Below the pieces are notes generated by a model, which saw nothing but the letters and a program-made list of their open reading frames with translations, ran no database searches and was not told the origin of the DNA. Shown here one piece after another: positions 1 to 6,887 of a stretch of 8,089 nt of DNA. A program made the translations under genes and the position numbers. Source of the stretch: a bacterium (GTDB lineage: Bacteria; Actinomycetota; Acidimicrobiia; Acidimicrobiales; CATQHL01). Within the stretch, counting starts at the first letter, position 1. The number at the start of each line of letters is the position of its first letter. The stretch is taken from the NCBI GenBank assembly GCA_028819945.1, contig JAPPKQ010000417.1, forward strand, positions 1 to 8,089, given 5' to 3'.

Positions 1-659
1 TCGCGCGCTGCTACTACGCCGAGTCGCACCTGCCCGGCCTCAGCGCGGCGGAACAGCTCGGCGTTGGCGTGGGGCTCGTCACGCGTGTTGATGATGGGGC
101 GCGAGCGGGTCGTGGCGCTGGACACCCCCTCCCAGATGTGCTCGGCGCGCTGGCTGATGCAGTACTTGGCGCCCCGCGGCGTCAGCAGGATCTTGCCGGC
201 GCCGGCGTAGATCTGGCGGCTGACCAGGAACGGGATGAGCACCTCGCTGTACTCGGCGAGCTCCTCGCGACGCGTGGTGAGGTAGTTCTCGTGGCAGCCG
301 TAGGAGTTCCCTGCCGAGTCGGTGTTGTTCTTGAAGAGGTAGATCTCGCCGCGCATGCCGTCGGCGTTGAGCCGCTCCTGGGCGTAGGCAACCTGCTGAT
401 CCAGGACCAGCTCCCCGGCGCGGTCGTGGGCCACCAGGTCGTAGAGGGAGTCGCACTCGGGGGTGGCGTACTCGGGGTGCGACCCGACGTCGAGATAGAG
501 CCTTGCCCCGTTGGCGAGGAACACGTTGCTGCTGCGCCCCCACGACACCACCCGGCGGAACAGGTAGCGCGCCACCTCGTCGGGGCTCAGGCGGCGCTGG
601 CTGCCGAGCGCGAAGGTGACGCCGTACTCGTTCTCGATCCCGTAGATGCGTCGCTGCAA
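1..659 (-). CDS. pafA: Pup--protein ligase PafA, N-terminal part (runs off the left edge)
   Basis: PafA joins the C-terminal Glu side chain of deamidated Pup to substrate lysines using ATP; it belongs to the glutamine-synthetase-like PafA/Dop family. 219 codons are visible, about half of the usual ~450-residue protein. The N-terminus [14 protein letters not shown] carries the metal/ATP-binding Glu9, [10 protein letters not shown] gives the catalytic Asp57, and [20 protein letters not shown] and NTRDEPHA follow. The start is TTG at 659-657: an in-frame TAG (the prcA stop) lies four codons upstream, the family start MQRRI falls exactly here, and AGGGGGA at 670-664 is a good ribosome binding site. 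The gene begins 9 nt after prcA, so it is probably cotranscribed with the proteasome. Residues 1-205 match the family as I recall it. The last 14 codons (positions 44-3) do not, although the frame stays open; the expected LHVIVGD block is missing. Confidence 0.93.
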   Translation of the reverse strand, partial: MQRRIYGIENEYGVTFALGSQRRLSPDEVARYLFRRVVSWGRSSNVFLANGARLYLDVGSHPEYATPECDSLYDLVAHDRAGELVLDQQVAYAQERLNADGMRGEIYLFKNNTDSAGNSYGCHENYLTTRREELAEYSEVLIPFLVSRQIYAGAGKILLTPRGAKYCISQRAEHIWEGVSSATTRSRPIINTRDEPHANAELFRRAEAGQVRLGVVAAR

Positions 660-670
660 GGCGTCCCCCT
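660..670 (-). promoter_or_regulatory. Ribosome binding site deciding the TTG start of pafA
   Basis: AGGGGGA read on the minus strand (670-664) lies 4 nt before TTG at 659-657 and overlaps the prcA TAG stop (671-669). No ATG or GTG is available between that in-frame stop and the conserved PafA N-terminus, so this site and the TTG are the only sensible start. The overlap with the prcA terminus suggests translational coupling of the two genes. Confidence 0.7.
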
Positions 671-1391
671 ACTCCGCCGCTCCGTCGGGTGCCTCGCCGG
701 ACGCGGCCCGCGGCTGCCCCAGCAGCGCGTCCACCTCGGCGATGCCCAGCCGGCGGAAGCAGCGCCGGCCGAGGGTGCGGTCCAGGGTGGCCACCTCGAG
801 GTCGTCGGCGACCAGCGTTCGCTCCGGCCCGGCCAGGGCGTCGACCGCGGCGCGCAGCGCAGCCGCCGCATCGAGGTCGGCGTCGTGCAGGTCGCCGAGG
901 CGCTCGGAGATGGCCTCGGCCTCGCCGCCGAGCACCGACCAGCGGCTCTCGTCGTTGACCGTGCCGTCGTAGAGGATGTGGAAGAGCTGCTCGGTCCCCG
1001 CCTCGTCCGAGATCTCCGCCACGAGGATCTCCACCTCCATGGGTTTCATCTCGTGCGTGAAGATCTGTCCCAGTATCTGCGCGTACTGGTTGGCGAGGCT
1101 GCGGGCCTCCACGTCCTGGCGGCTGTAGGCGTAGCCCTTCAGGTCGGCGTGGCGCACCCCGGCTATGCGGAGCTGGTCGAACTCGTTGTACTTCCCCACC
1201 CCGGCGAAGGCGATGCGGTCGTAGATCTCGCTGATCTTCCGCAGCGTGTTCGAGACGTTCTCGGCGCACAGCAGGATGCCGTCGCGGTAGGTCACCGCCA
1301 CGAGACTCTTCCCCCGGGCGATCCCCTTGCGGGCGTAGTCGGCCCGGTCCTTCATGATCTGCTCGGGCGCCACGTAGAAGGGCATGTTCAT
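669..1391 (-). CDS. prcA: 20S proteasome alpha subunit PrcA
   Basis: PrcA forms the outer heptameric rings of the cytoplasmic 20S core; it gates substrate entry and receives the C-terminal tails of the ATPase ring. The 240-residue product starts MNMPFYVAPEQ, followed by the typical alpha-subunit segment ARKGIARGKSLVAV, ENVSNTLRKISEIYDRIAF, KYNEFDQLR and the GYAYSRQDV region. There is no threonine active site, as expected for an alpha subunit. Length fits the family (about 240-250). Starts at 1391 (ATG), 1385 (ATG) and 1400 (GTG) are all possible; family proteins begin within a few residues of the FYVAPEQ motif, so 1391 or 1385 is preferred. No strong ribosome binding site is visible. The C-terminal end (GQPRAASGEAPDGAAE) is low-complexity and probably flexible. 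The gene lies 54 nt after prcB and 9 nt before pafA. Confidence 0.95.
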   Translation of the reverse strand: MNMPFYVAPEQIMKDRADYARKGIARGKSLVAVTYRDGILLCAENVSNTLRKISEIYDRIAFAGVGKYNEFDQLRIAGVRHADLKGYAYSRQDVEARSLANQYAQILGQIFTHEMKPMEVEILVAEISDEAGTEQLFHILYDGTVNDESRWSVLGGEAEAISERLGDLHDADLDAAAALRAAVDALAGPERTLVADDLEVATLDRTLGRRCFRRLGIAEVDALLGQPRAASGEAPDGAAE

Positions 1392-1445
1392 GGGCGGCAC
1401 CCGTCTCGTCGGTCGCGCCGGCGCTCCGGAGGCGGCATCTCGGGC

Positions 1446-2300
1446 TCAGCCGCCACCGGAGCCCCCTTCGCTCTGCGCCGCGCCGCCGTCGGCGTCGAGC
1501 GCGGCGAGCAGGGCCCGGAAGCGCTCCTCCACCTGGGGATCCTCGAGTCGCCGGTAGCCGTCGGCGTCGATGTTGACCACCACGGGGAAGATCCCGCGGA
1601 CAAGATCGGGCCCGCCGGTGGCGGAGTCCTCGTCGGCGGCCTGGAAGAGCGCGGAGATGGCCAGGTCGGCGGCCGCCGCGGGCTCCAACCCAGGCCGGAA
1701 ACCCAGCTTCACGACCGTGCCGGCGTGCAGGCTGCCCGAGCCGCCGGCGGCGTAGTCCTGCTCCTCGTAGCGACCCCCGGTCACGTCGTACTGGAAGAGG
1801 CGGCCGCACTGGCGGCGCTCGTCCCAGCCCGCGAACAGCGGAACGACCAGCAGTCCCCGCAGCGCCGAGGTGAGGTTCGCCCTGACCATCTGGCTGAGCT
1901 GATTGGCCTGACCGTCCAGGCTGAGCGGCTGCCCCTCGACCTTCTCGTAGTGCTCCAGTTGCAGTTGGAACAGACGCACCATCTCCATCGACGGCCCCGC
2001 CGCGCCGGCGATTGCCACGCCGGCGTGGCGGCCCGCGGGGTACACCTTCTCGATGGAGCGGTGGCTGATCAGGTTCCCGGCGGTCGCCCGCCGGTCTCCC
2101 GCCATGACCACCCCGTCACGATGACGCAGCGCCACCACCGTGGTGCCGTGGGCCACCCCGGACAGGTCACCTTGGCCCGCCGCGTCGGGGCGGCCGATGT
2201 CGGCGGGAAGTCCCGCCGCGGCGAGCAGACCGGTGAAACTGGGCCCCGGATCCTCGCCGGCGCCGAAGGTGGGGAGGCTCCGAAGCAGCGGCAGGCTCAT
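1446..2300 (-). CDS. prcB: 20S proteasome beta subunit PrcB (precursor)
   Basis: PrcB is the catalytic subunit of the bacterial 20S proteasome, an N-terminal-nucleophile threonine protease forming the two inner rings. The 284-residue precursor has a 52-residue propeptide ending in AHG, followed by TTVVAL. Thr53 would become Thr1 after self-cleavage during assembly. Asp69 (in AGDRRAT) and Lys85 (in SIEKVYPAG) fall exactly at mature positions 17 and 33, the other catalytic residues, so the enzyme should be active. The C-terminus ends in a Gly/Ser-rich tail. ATG at 2300 is favoured because an in-frame TAG lies only three codons further upstream; no clear ribosome binding site is seen. The gap from pup is 73 nt and contains a GC-rich hairpin. 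Confidence 0.97.
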   Translation of the reverse strand: MSLPLLRSLPTFGAGEDPGPSFTGLLAAAGLPADIGRPDAAGQGDLSGVAHGTTVVALRHRDGVVMAGDRRATAGNLISHRSIEKVYPAGRHAGVAIAGAAGPSMEMVRLFQLQLEHYEKVEGQPLSLDGQANQLSQMVRANLTSALRGLLVVPLFAGWDERRQCGRLFQYDVTGGRYEEQDYAAGGSGSLHAGTVVKLGFRPGLEPAAAADLAISALFQAADEDSATGGPDLVRGIFPVVVNIDADGYRRLEDPQVEERFRALLAALDADGGAAQSEGGSGGG

Positions 2301-2345
2301 GGCGTGAGGCTACTCTCACCGATCCGGCGAGCGTGGCCTCCGGCG

Positions 2346-2368
2346 GCGCCGGCGGGCCCGCCCGGCGC
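2346..2368 (-). other. GC-rich hairpin in the pup-prcB gap
   Basis: Bases 2346-2353 (GCGCCGGC) pair with 2360-2368 (GCCCGGCGC), with one bulged base. The intervening GGGCCC can pair once more at its outer bases. Read on the minus strand it lies just after the pup stop and about 45 nt before the prcB start. No T-run follows it, so it is not a classical intrinsic terminator. It could stabilise the 3' end of a pup-containing transcript or reduce read-through into prcBA. That role is inference. Confidence 0.4.
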
Positions 2369-2373
2369 GGGCG

Positions 2374-2571
2374 CTACTGGCCGCCCTTTTGGATGTAGGA
2401 GTTGACGAACTCCTCGGCGTTGGTCTCGAGCACCTCGTCGATCTCGTCGAGGAGGTCGTCGAGTTCCGCCTTCAGTTTCTCGCCCGAAGGGCTGCCGGAA
2501 TGCGCCTCGGTCGCCGGCTCCTGCTCGGAACTCGGCCTGGACGCTTTCTGGATCCGCTCTCGTTCAGCCAT
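2374..2571 (-). CDS. pup: Prokaryotic ubiquitin-like protein Pup
   Basis: Pup is the small, mostly disordered tag attached to proteins destined for the proteasome. The 65-residue product has a Glu-, Ser- and Lys-rich N-terminal half ([14 protein letters not shown]...), then the conserved helix-forming segment [19 protein letters not shown] that binds the ATPase coiled coil, and ends YIQKGGQ. The terminal Gln means it is made as the inactive form and needs Dop deamidation before PafA can use it. ATG at 2571 is chosen because it gives the usual length (about 64-70 residues). A GTG at 2586 would add five residues but would lie only 3 nt after the dop stop. The start is 18 nt downstream of dop, which suggests coupling with its processing enzyme. 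Confidence 0.97.
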   Translation of the reverse strand: MAERERIQKASRPSSEQEPATEAHSGSPSGEKLKAELDDLLDEIDEVLETNAEEFVNSYIQKGGQ

Positions 2572-2589
2572 GGTTCTCGCGCTCACCCA

Positions 2590-4095
2590 TCACTGCTGCA
2601 GCCTCCCGATGAGGTCGGCCGGGGTCGGACACTCGTCGAACAAGCTAGCCACATGTTGCCGGGTTCCGCGGGCAGGTTCCATCATGGGGACCCGGCGCAG
2701 GGTCTCGCCGCCGAGGTCGAAGACCACCGAGTCCCAGTTGGCGGCCACGACGTGGGAGGCGAACTGCTGGAGGCAGCGGCCGCGGAAGTAGGCCCTGGTG
2801 TCCGGCGGGGGGTTCTCGGTGGCCCACCGGACCTCCTCGGCGTCGACGAGGCGCTCCAGTGACAGGCGGTCCGCCACCGAGCGCTCCGGGCGCAGATCGT
2901 GATACTGCAGGTCCAGGGCCTGCAGGCGGGAATCGTTCCAGTCGCAGCCGTTGCGGGAGCGGTAGGCGTCCAGAAGGCGGTACTTGGCCACCCAGTCGAC
3001 GGTCGTCGCGGGGCTGAGCGGTTCGGTCTCCAGTTGGGTGAGCACGGTCTCCCAGCGCGCCAGCACCTCGTCGGCGACCGCGCCGCCCACCGCCTCGGTG
3101 CCGACGTCGTGGCAGTACTTGGCGCAGCGCTCGAGGAGTTCCCACTGCAAATCGAGTGCGGTCGCGCTGGTGCCGTCGGCGAGCCGGAGCGGGCGCCGCA
3201 GGCTCAGGTCGCAGCTGACCGCCCTGATGGCCTGCACCGGCGCGGCAAGAGCCAGGTCGTCGGGGAACAGGTCGTGCTCGACCAGGGCCAGCACCAGGGC
3301 GGTGGTGCCGACCTTCAGGAATGTGGCCACCTCAGCGAGGTTGGCGTCTCCCACGATGACGTGCAGCCGCCGGTAGTGCCGGGCGTCGGCATGGGGCTCG
3401 TCGCGGGTGTTCACGATCGGTCGCTTCAGGGTCGTCTCCAGCCCGACCTCCTCCTCGAAGAAGTCAGCCCGCTGGCTGAGTTGGAACGGGACCGAGAAGC
3501 GCTCCAGCCCCGCCGCCTCGGTCCCCACCTTCCCGGCCCCGCAGAAGATCTGCCGGGTGACGAAGTGGGGTGTGGCTCCGTGCACGATGCGCCCGAACGG
3601 CGTGGCGCGGTCCATGAGGTAGTTCTCGTGGCAGCCGTAGGAGTTGCCCTTGCCGTCGGAGTTGTTCTTGTAGACGACGAGTTCCTGCCCCTCCGGCAGC
3701 AACGCCCGCGCCGCCTCCATGGAGCGCTGGGCGATGACGTCCGCCGCCCGGTCCCACACCACGGCGCTGCGGGCATCGGCGCACTCCGGCCCGGAGATCT
3801 CGGGGTGGGCGTGATCCACGTAGTAGCGCGAGCCGTTGGTCAGCACGGCGTTGACGAGATGCGTCTCGGGCTCGTAGCCGATGTCCCCCCCACCGACGCC
3901 GCGGGCGTCGCGGCCGGGCATCTCGTCCTCGAAGTCCCACTCGACGCGTGCGATCGGCGAGCCGGGCGCGTGCTGGAGGCCGGAGAGGTAGGCGTTGATC
4001 AGCAGCGAGGAGGCGGTGATCGGGTTGGACTCCTCGGCGCCGCGGTGGGTGATCCCGTACTCGGTCTCGAGCCCGCAGATCTTGGGGACGACCAC
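2590..4095 (-). CDS. dop: Pup deamidase/depupylase Dop
   Basis: Dop converts the C-terminal Gln of Pup to Glu and also cleaves Pup from tagged proteins; it is a paralogue of PafA with the same glutamine-synthetase-like fold. The 501 residues match the family length. Visible signatures are the N-terminal GLETEYGI (Glu10, metal binding), the Dop-specific loop around residues 42-76 (absent from the PafA in this window), YYVDHAHPE with catalytic Asp94, [44 protein letters not shown], the C-terminal ENPPPDTRAYFRG and NWDSVVFDLGG. The loop together with DHAHPE rather than DVGSHPE separates it from PafA. The start is GTG at 4095, 20 nt after the arc stop; nothing better lies between, and no strong ribosome binding site is visible. 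Confidence 0.96.
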   Translation of the reverse strand: MVVPKICGLETEYGITHRGAEESNPITASSLLINAYLSGLQHAPGSPIARVEWDFEDEMPGRDARGVGGGDIGYEPETHLVNAVLTNGSRYYVDHAHPEISGPECADARSAVVWDRAADVIAQRSMEAARALLPEGQELVVYKNNSDGKGNSYGCHENYLMDRATPFGRIVHGATPHFVTRQIFCGAGKVGTEAAGLERFSVPFQLSQRADFFEEEVGLETTLKRPIVNTRDEPHADARHYRRLHVIVGDANLAEVATFLKVGTTALVLALVEHDLFPDDLALAAPVQAIRAVSCDLSLRRPLRLADGTSATALDLQWELLERCAKYCHDVGTEAVGGAVADEVLARWETVLTQLETEPLSPATTVDWVAKYRLLDAYRSRNGCDWNDSRLQALDLQYHDLRPERSVADRLSLERLVDAEEVRWATENPPPDTRAYFRGRCLQQFASHVVAANWDSVVFDLGGETLRRVPMMEPARGTRQHVASLFDECPTPADLIGRLQQ

Positions 4096-4115
4096 GTTCG
4101 GCGAGGTCCGCGGCG

Positions 4116-5849
4116 TTACAGGTACTGGCCGGTGGCGACCCGCTCGATGGAGCGTCCGCCGGCGTTGGTGTCGTCCCGATGCACGAGCGTGCGCACGAAG
4201 GTGATCCGCTCGCCCTTCTTGCCGGCGATCTTGGCCCAGTCGTCGGGATTGGTGGTGTTGGGCAGATCCTCGTGCTCGGCGTGCTCCTGGCCGACCGAGT
4301 GAAGCAGGTCGTCGAGGGTGATGCCGGGGGGACCGCCGGCGATGACGCGCTTGATGGCCAGCTTCTTGGCCCGCCGCACGATGTTCTCGACCATGGCTCC
4401 GGAGGCGAAGTCGCGGAAGTACATCGTCTCCTTGTCGCCGTTCTGGTAGGTGACCTCGAGGAACTCGTTGCGCTGCTCGGTGCTGTACATCTCGGCGACG
4501 GTCTGCTCGATCATGCCGCGCACCGCCTTGTCCCTCTCGCCGCCGCCGATGGTCTCCACGGCGCTCTGGGCGATCGGCAGGTCCACGGTGAGATAGCGGG
4601 AGAAGATCGCCGCAGCCGCCTCGGCGTCGGGCCGTTCGATCTTGATCTTCACGTCGAGGCGGCCCGGGCGCAGGATCGCCGGATCGATCAGGTCCTCGCG
4701 GTTGGAGGCGCCGATGACGATGACGTTCCGCAGCGCCTCCACCCCGTCGATCTCGGCGAGAAGCTGGGGCACGACGGTGGACTCCATGTCCGAACTGATG
4801 CCGCTGCCGCGCATGCGGAACAGCGACTCCATCTCGTCGAAGAACACGATCACCGGCCAGCCCTCCGCCGAGCGGTCCCGGGCCTGCTGGAAGACCCGGC
4901 GGATCTGCCGCTCCGTCTCACCGACGTACTTGTTGAGCAGTTCCGGCCCCTTGATGTTCAGGAAGTAGCTCCGAGCCTTCGCGTTGGCCGTGGCGGCCGC
5001 CACCTTGGTGGCGAGCGAGTTTGCGACCGCCTTGGCGATGAGGGTCTTGCCGCAGCCGGGCGGCCCGTAGAGCAGGATGCCCTTCGGGGCCGGCAGGCGA
5101 TGCTCGGCGAACAGGTCCGCGTGCAGGAACGGGAGTTCCACCGCGTCGGTGATCTTCTCGATCTGCGCGTCGAGCCCCCCGACGTCGTCGTAGGTGACCT
5201 CGGGCACCTCCTCCAGCACGAGATCCTCCACCTCCGAGCGCGCGAGGCGCTCGGTGAGGAGGCCGGAGCGGGTGTCCATGAGCATCGGGTCGCCGACGCG
5301 GAGTGGGACACCGGCCAGGTGCTCGGCCAGATCCACGACCCGCTCCTCGTCGGCGCGGCAGCTCACCACCGCCCGGTGACCGCCCTCCAGCAGTTCGGTC
5401 AGGGTGACCACCTCGCCGGTGCCGTCGGCGGCGCGGGCCAGCACCACGCTGAGCGAATCGTTGAGCGCCACCTCCTGGCCGCGTTCCAGGGTGCCCTCCA
5501 CCTCGGGATGGATCGCCACGCGCATCTTCCGCCCGGACGAGAAGACGTCGGCGGTGCCGTCGTCGTTGAGTTGGAGGACGGTGCCGTAGGCGTTCGGGGT
5601 CTGGGTGAGCTTCTCGACCTCCTCGCGCAGCGCGCTGATGTGCTCACGCGCTTCGCGCAGGGTGTGGGTGAGCTTCTCGTTCTGCGAGACGGCCTGGGCC
5701 AGCTGCCCCTTGGTCTCCAGCAGGCGCTCCTCCAGCGTGCGGATGCGCTGAGGGGTGTCCTGCAGGCGCCGGCGCAGCGCCTCGATCTCCTGGCGCAGCA
5801 GCTTCAGCTGCACGGCCTGATCCTTGGGGACCTCGTCGATGGTTCTCAC
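4116..5849 (-). CDS. arc: Proteasome-activating AAA+ ATPase ARC (Mpa)
   Basis: This is the ring ATPase that binds Pup, unfolds pupylated proteins and threads them into the 20S core. The 577 residues run in the family order. An N-terminal coiled coil (about 10-82) is the Pup-binding site. Two OB-fold segments span about 88-205. The AAA+ module has Walker A GPPGCGKT (262-269), pore loop KYVGE (307-311), Walker [10 protein letters not shown] (333-341), sensor ASN (381-383) and arginine-finger region RPGR (394-397). The C-terminus ends Gly-Gln-Tyr-Leu, the docking tail seen in Mpa. It is the first gene of the minus-strand set, facing away from the ferredoxin. The start is uncertain: GTG at 5849 is the only standard codon giving the whole N-terminus, but a perfect GGAGGTGA (5853-5846) overlaps it and is placed for ATC at 5840-5838. 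Confidence 0.97.
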   Translation of the reverse strand: MRTIDEVPKDQAVQLKLLRQEIEALRRRLQDTPQRIRTLEERLLETKGQLAQAVSQNEKLTHTLREAREHISALREEVEKLTQTPNAYGTVLQLNDDGTADVFSSGRKMRVAIHPEVEGTLERGQEVALNDSLSVVLARAADGTGEVVTLTELLEGGHRAVVSCRADEERVVDLAEHLAGVPLRVGDPMLMDTRSGLLTERLARSEVEDLVLEEVPEVTYDDVGGLDAQIEKITDAVELPFLHADLFAEHRLPAPKGILLYGPPGCGKTLIAKAVANSLATKVAAATANAKARSYFLNIKGPELLNKYVGETERQIRRVFQQARDRSAEGWPVIVFFDEMESLFRMRGSGISSDMESTVVPQLLAEIDGVEALRNVIVIGASNREDLIDPAILRPGRLDVKIKIERPDAEAAAAIFSRYLTVDLPIAQSAVETIGGGERDKAVRGMIEQTVAEMYSTEQRNEFLEVTYQNGDKETMYFRDFASGAMVENIVRRAKKLAIKRVIAGGPPGITLDDLLHSVGQEHAEHEDLPNTTNPDDWAKIAGKKGERITFVRTLVHRDDTNAGGRSIERVATGQYL

Positions 5850-5853
5850 CTCC
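5846..5853 (-). promoter_or_regulatory. Perfect Shine-Dalgarno sequence at the arc start
   Basis: GGAGGTGA on the minus strand matches the complement of the 16S 3' end over eight bases. The annotated GTG (5849-5847) lies inside it and so could not use it as a binding site. The codon 8 nt after GGAGG is ATC (5840-5838), which would shorten the protein by three residues. Confidence 0.55.
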
Positions 5854-5874
5854 CTCGGGGGGTCGTCGGATGCG

Positions 5875-5880
5875 ACCCTA
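5875..5880 (-). promoter_or_regulatory. Possible -10 element for the arc-dop-pup-prcBA-pafA set
   Basis: TAGGGT on the minus strand fits the TAnnnT pattern and lies about 25-30 nt upstream of the arc start, which would give a short leader. No convincing -35 hexamer is seen at standard spacing. The position in the divergent gap is the best support; the call is tentative. Confidence 0.25.
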
Positions 5881-5993
5881 CACGCGGCGCCATAGGTTCA
5901 GGTGACTACGCTCGCTCGGGCCGCGGTGCGCTCGCAGCGGCCTCCGCCGTGGCGTCCGGGCAGAATCCGTGCGGGGCGCGCCCGGGCCGGGGC

Positions 5994-5999
5994 TATACT
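5994..5999 (+). promoter_or_regulatory. Possible -10 element for the ferredoxin gene
   Basis: TATACT differs from TATAAT at one base and stands out in a very GC-rich gap. Transcription starting near 6006 would leave a leader of about 54 nt before the ferredoxin ATG. No recognisable -35 box is found 16-18 bp upstream (the bases there are G/C only). Confidence 0.4.
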
Positions 6000-6059
6000 C
6001 ACCGCGGCGGTGATTCACCGGTCAGCCACGCACCATCCAGTCAACCGGGGAGCGGCAAG

Positions 6060-6299
6060 ATGAAGGTCTGGATCGACCAGGATCTGTGCACGGGCGACGG
6101 TCTTTGCGAGGAGATCGCGCCGGACGTGTTCACTCTGCTCGACGATGGCCTGGCGTACGTGCGTGAGGGTGACACCATCTTCAGCGATCCGGGGGGCCCC
6201 ACCGGGCTGGCCATCGTGCCCGAGGGCCAGGAAGAGGCGACGATCGAGTCCGCCGAGGAATGCCCCGGAGAGTGCATCTTCATCGAGATCGACGCCTGA
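6060..6299 (+). CDS. Small 3Fe-4S-type ferredoxin
   Basis: A 79-residue soluble electron carrier and the only plus-strand gene in the window. Cluster ligands are Cys10 and Cys16 in CTGDGLC and Cys68 in ECPGEC. The position of the second cysteine of a 4Fe-4S motif is occupied by Asp13, as in single-cluster ferredoxins that hold 3Fe-4S or an Asp-ligated 4Fe-4S cluster. An extra Cys72 follows Cys68. The protein is acidic, with an IEIDA C-terminus. ATG at 6060 has GGGGAG (6047-6052) 7 nt upstream, and a TATACT lies at 5994. Such ferredoxins often serve cytochrome P450s or other oxidoreductases, but no partner enzyme is present here. It is divergent from arc and convergent with the cvpA-like gene. 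A link to the proteasome is not shown by the sequence. Confidence 0.92.
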   Translation: MKVWIDQDLCTGDGLCEEIAPDVFTLLDDGLAYVREGDTIFSDPGGPTGLAIVPEGQEEATIESAEECPGECIFIEIDA

Positions 6300-6361
6300 G
6301 GCGCCTGCGAGCGTCACGGCGAGCGACTCGGCGTTCTCCCTGAGCGGTCGAATCGCGGCGT

Positions 6362-6381
6362 CTCCGGCCCGCTAGCCGGAG
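6362..6381. other. Hairpin between the convergent ferredoxin and cvpA-like genes
   Basis: CTCCGG (6362-6367) pairs with CCGGAG (6376-6381), with one extra C-G pair inside and a 6-base loop. It spans the stop codon of the cvpA-like gene and lies 62 nt after the ferredoxin stop. It could slow transcription arriving from either side, but it lacks a T-run, so calling it a terminator would be inference. Confidence 0.3.
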
Positions 6382-6881
6382 TCGAGACGAACCCACGCCA
6401 CCACTCGGTCCAGATCCTCCGGCGGTGGCGGCAGATGCTCCAGGCTCGCCCGCACCAGCAGCGAGTCCTCGCTCGCCTCGGCGAACCAGCCGGGTGTGCT
6501 GGCCGCGGTCGGGGCCAGTAGCCAGACGAGGGCTCCCGCCACAGCGGCCGCGGCCACGAATCCGGCGACCCGATCGGCGGTGCGCAGTGACTCCGGCAGG
6601 GCGAGGTGCAGCAGCCGCCCCAGTGCGAATCCGGCAATGTGGCCGACCAGCGCGCCGGCCACCAGCACTCCCGCGCTGACACCCAGCGGGTAGGCCGTCG
6701 GGTGCCACCGCTCGGCGGCGGGAGGGAGTTCGGAGAGTGCCCACGGCAGGAGGCGGATCGCCCCCCAGAGGCCGGGGGCCACACCCAGCCAGGCGAGACC
6801 GGGCCGGAGCAGCCCGGTCCGCAATCCCACCAGCCCCACCAGCAGCAGCAGACCCAGCACTCCCAGGTCGAGGAGGTTCAC
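6372..6881 (-). CDS. CvpA-family multi-pass membrane protein
   Basis: A 169-residue integral membrane protein with about four hydrophobic helices (roughly residues 3-22, 28-46, 67-90 and 104-123) and a short Pro- and acid-rich C-terminal tail. The opening NLLDLGVLGLLLLVGLVGLR followed by a glycine-rich second helix resembles the CvpA (colicin V production) family. In actinobacteria the CvpA domain is often fused to a periplasmic trypsin-like protease (MarP type); no protease domain is present here. Function is unknown. The start is GTG at 6881, 6 nt after the trmI stop with AGGGA just upstream, so the two are probably cotranscribed. Exact helix borders are by eye and the family call is moderate. 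Confidence 0.7.
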   Translation of the reverse strand: MNLLDLGVLGLLLLVGLVGLRTGLLRPGLAWLGVAPGLWGAIRLLPWALSELPPAAERWHPTAYPLGVSAGVLVAGALVGHIAGFALGRLLHLALPESLRTADRVAGFVAAAAVAGALVWLLAPTAASTPGWFAEASEDSLLVRASLEHLPPPPEDLDRVVAWVRLDSG

Positions 6882-6887
6882 GTGTCC

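Noticed and set aside
79..1809. A 576-codon minus-strand frame across pafA, prcA and prcB
   Set aside because: It is a different frame from the three genes, rich in Arg, Gly and Pro; it only locally repeats peptides of the shifted true frames.
69..2405. A 778-codon open frame on the plus strand opposite pafA, prcA and prcB
   Set aside because: It is the antisense shadow of three recognised genes in high-GC DNA; its translation is low-complexity, rich in Val, Gly, Arg and Leu, and shows no family motif.
278..3645. Reading the dop/pafA repeat as a mobile-element or duplication boundary
   Set aside because: The repeat lies inside the conserved active-site region of two ancient paralogues, so common descent explains its presence.
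2899..4302. A 467-codon plus-strand frame opposite dop
   Set aside because: Antisense shadow of a clear Dop gene with no recognisable motif or start signal.
4179..6059. A long plus-strand open frame opposite arc that runs in frame into the ferredoxin
   Set aside because: The part before 6060 is antisense to the ATPase and matches nothing. The ferredoxin has its own ATG and ribosome binding site, so it is not a fusion.
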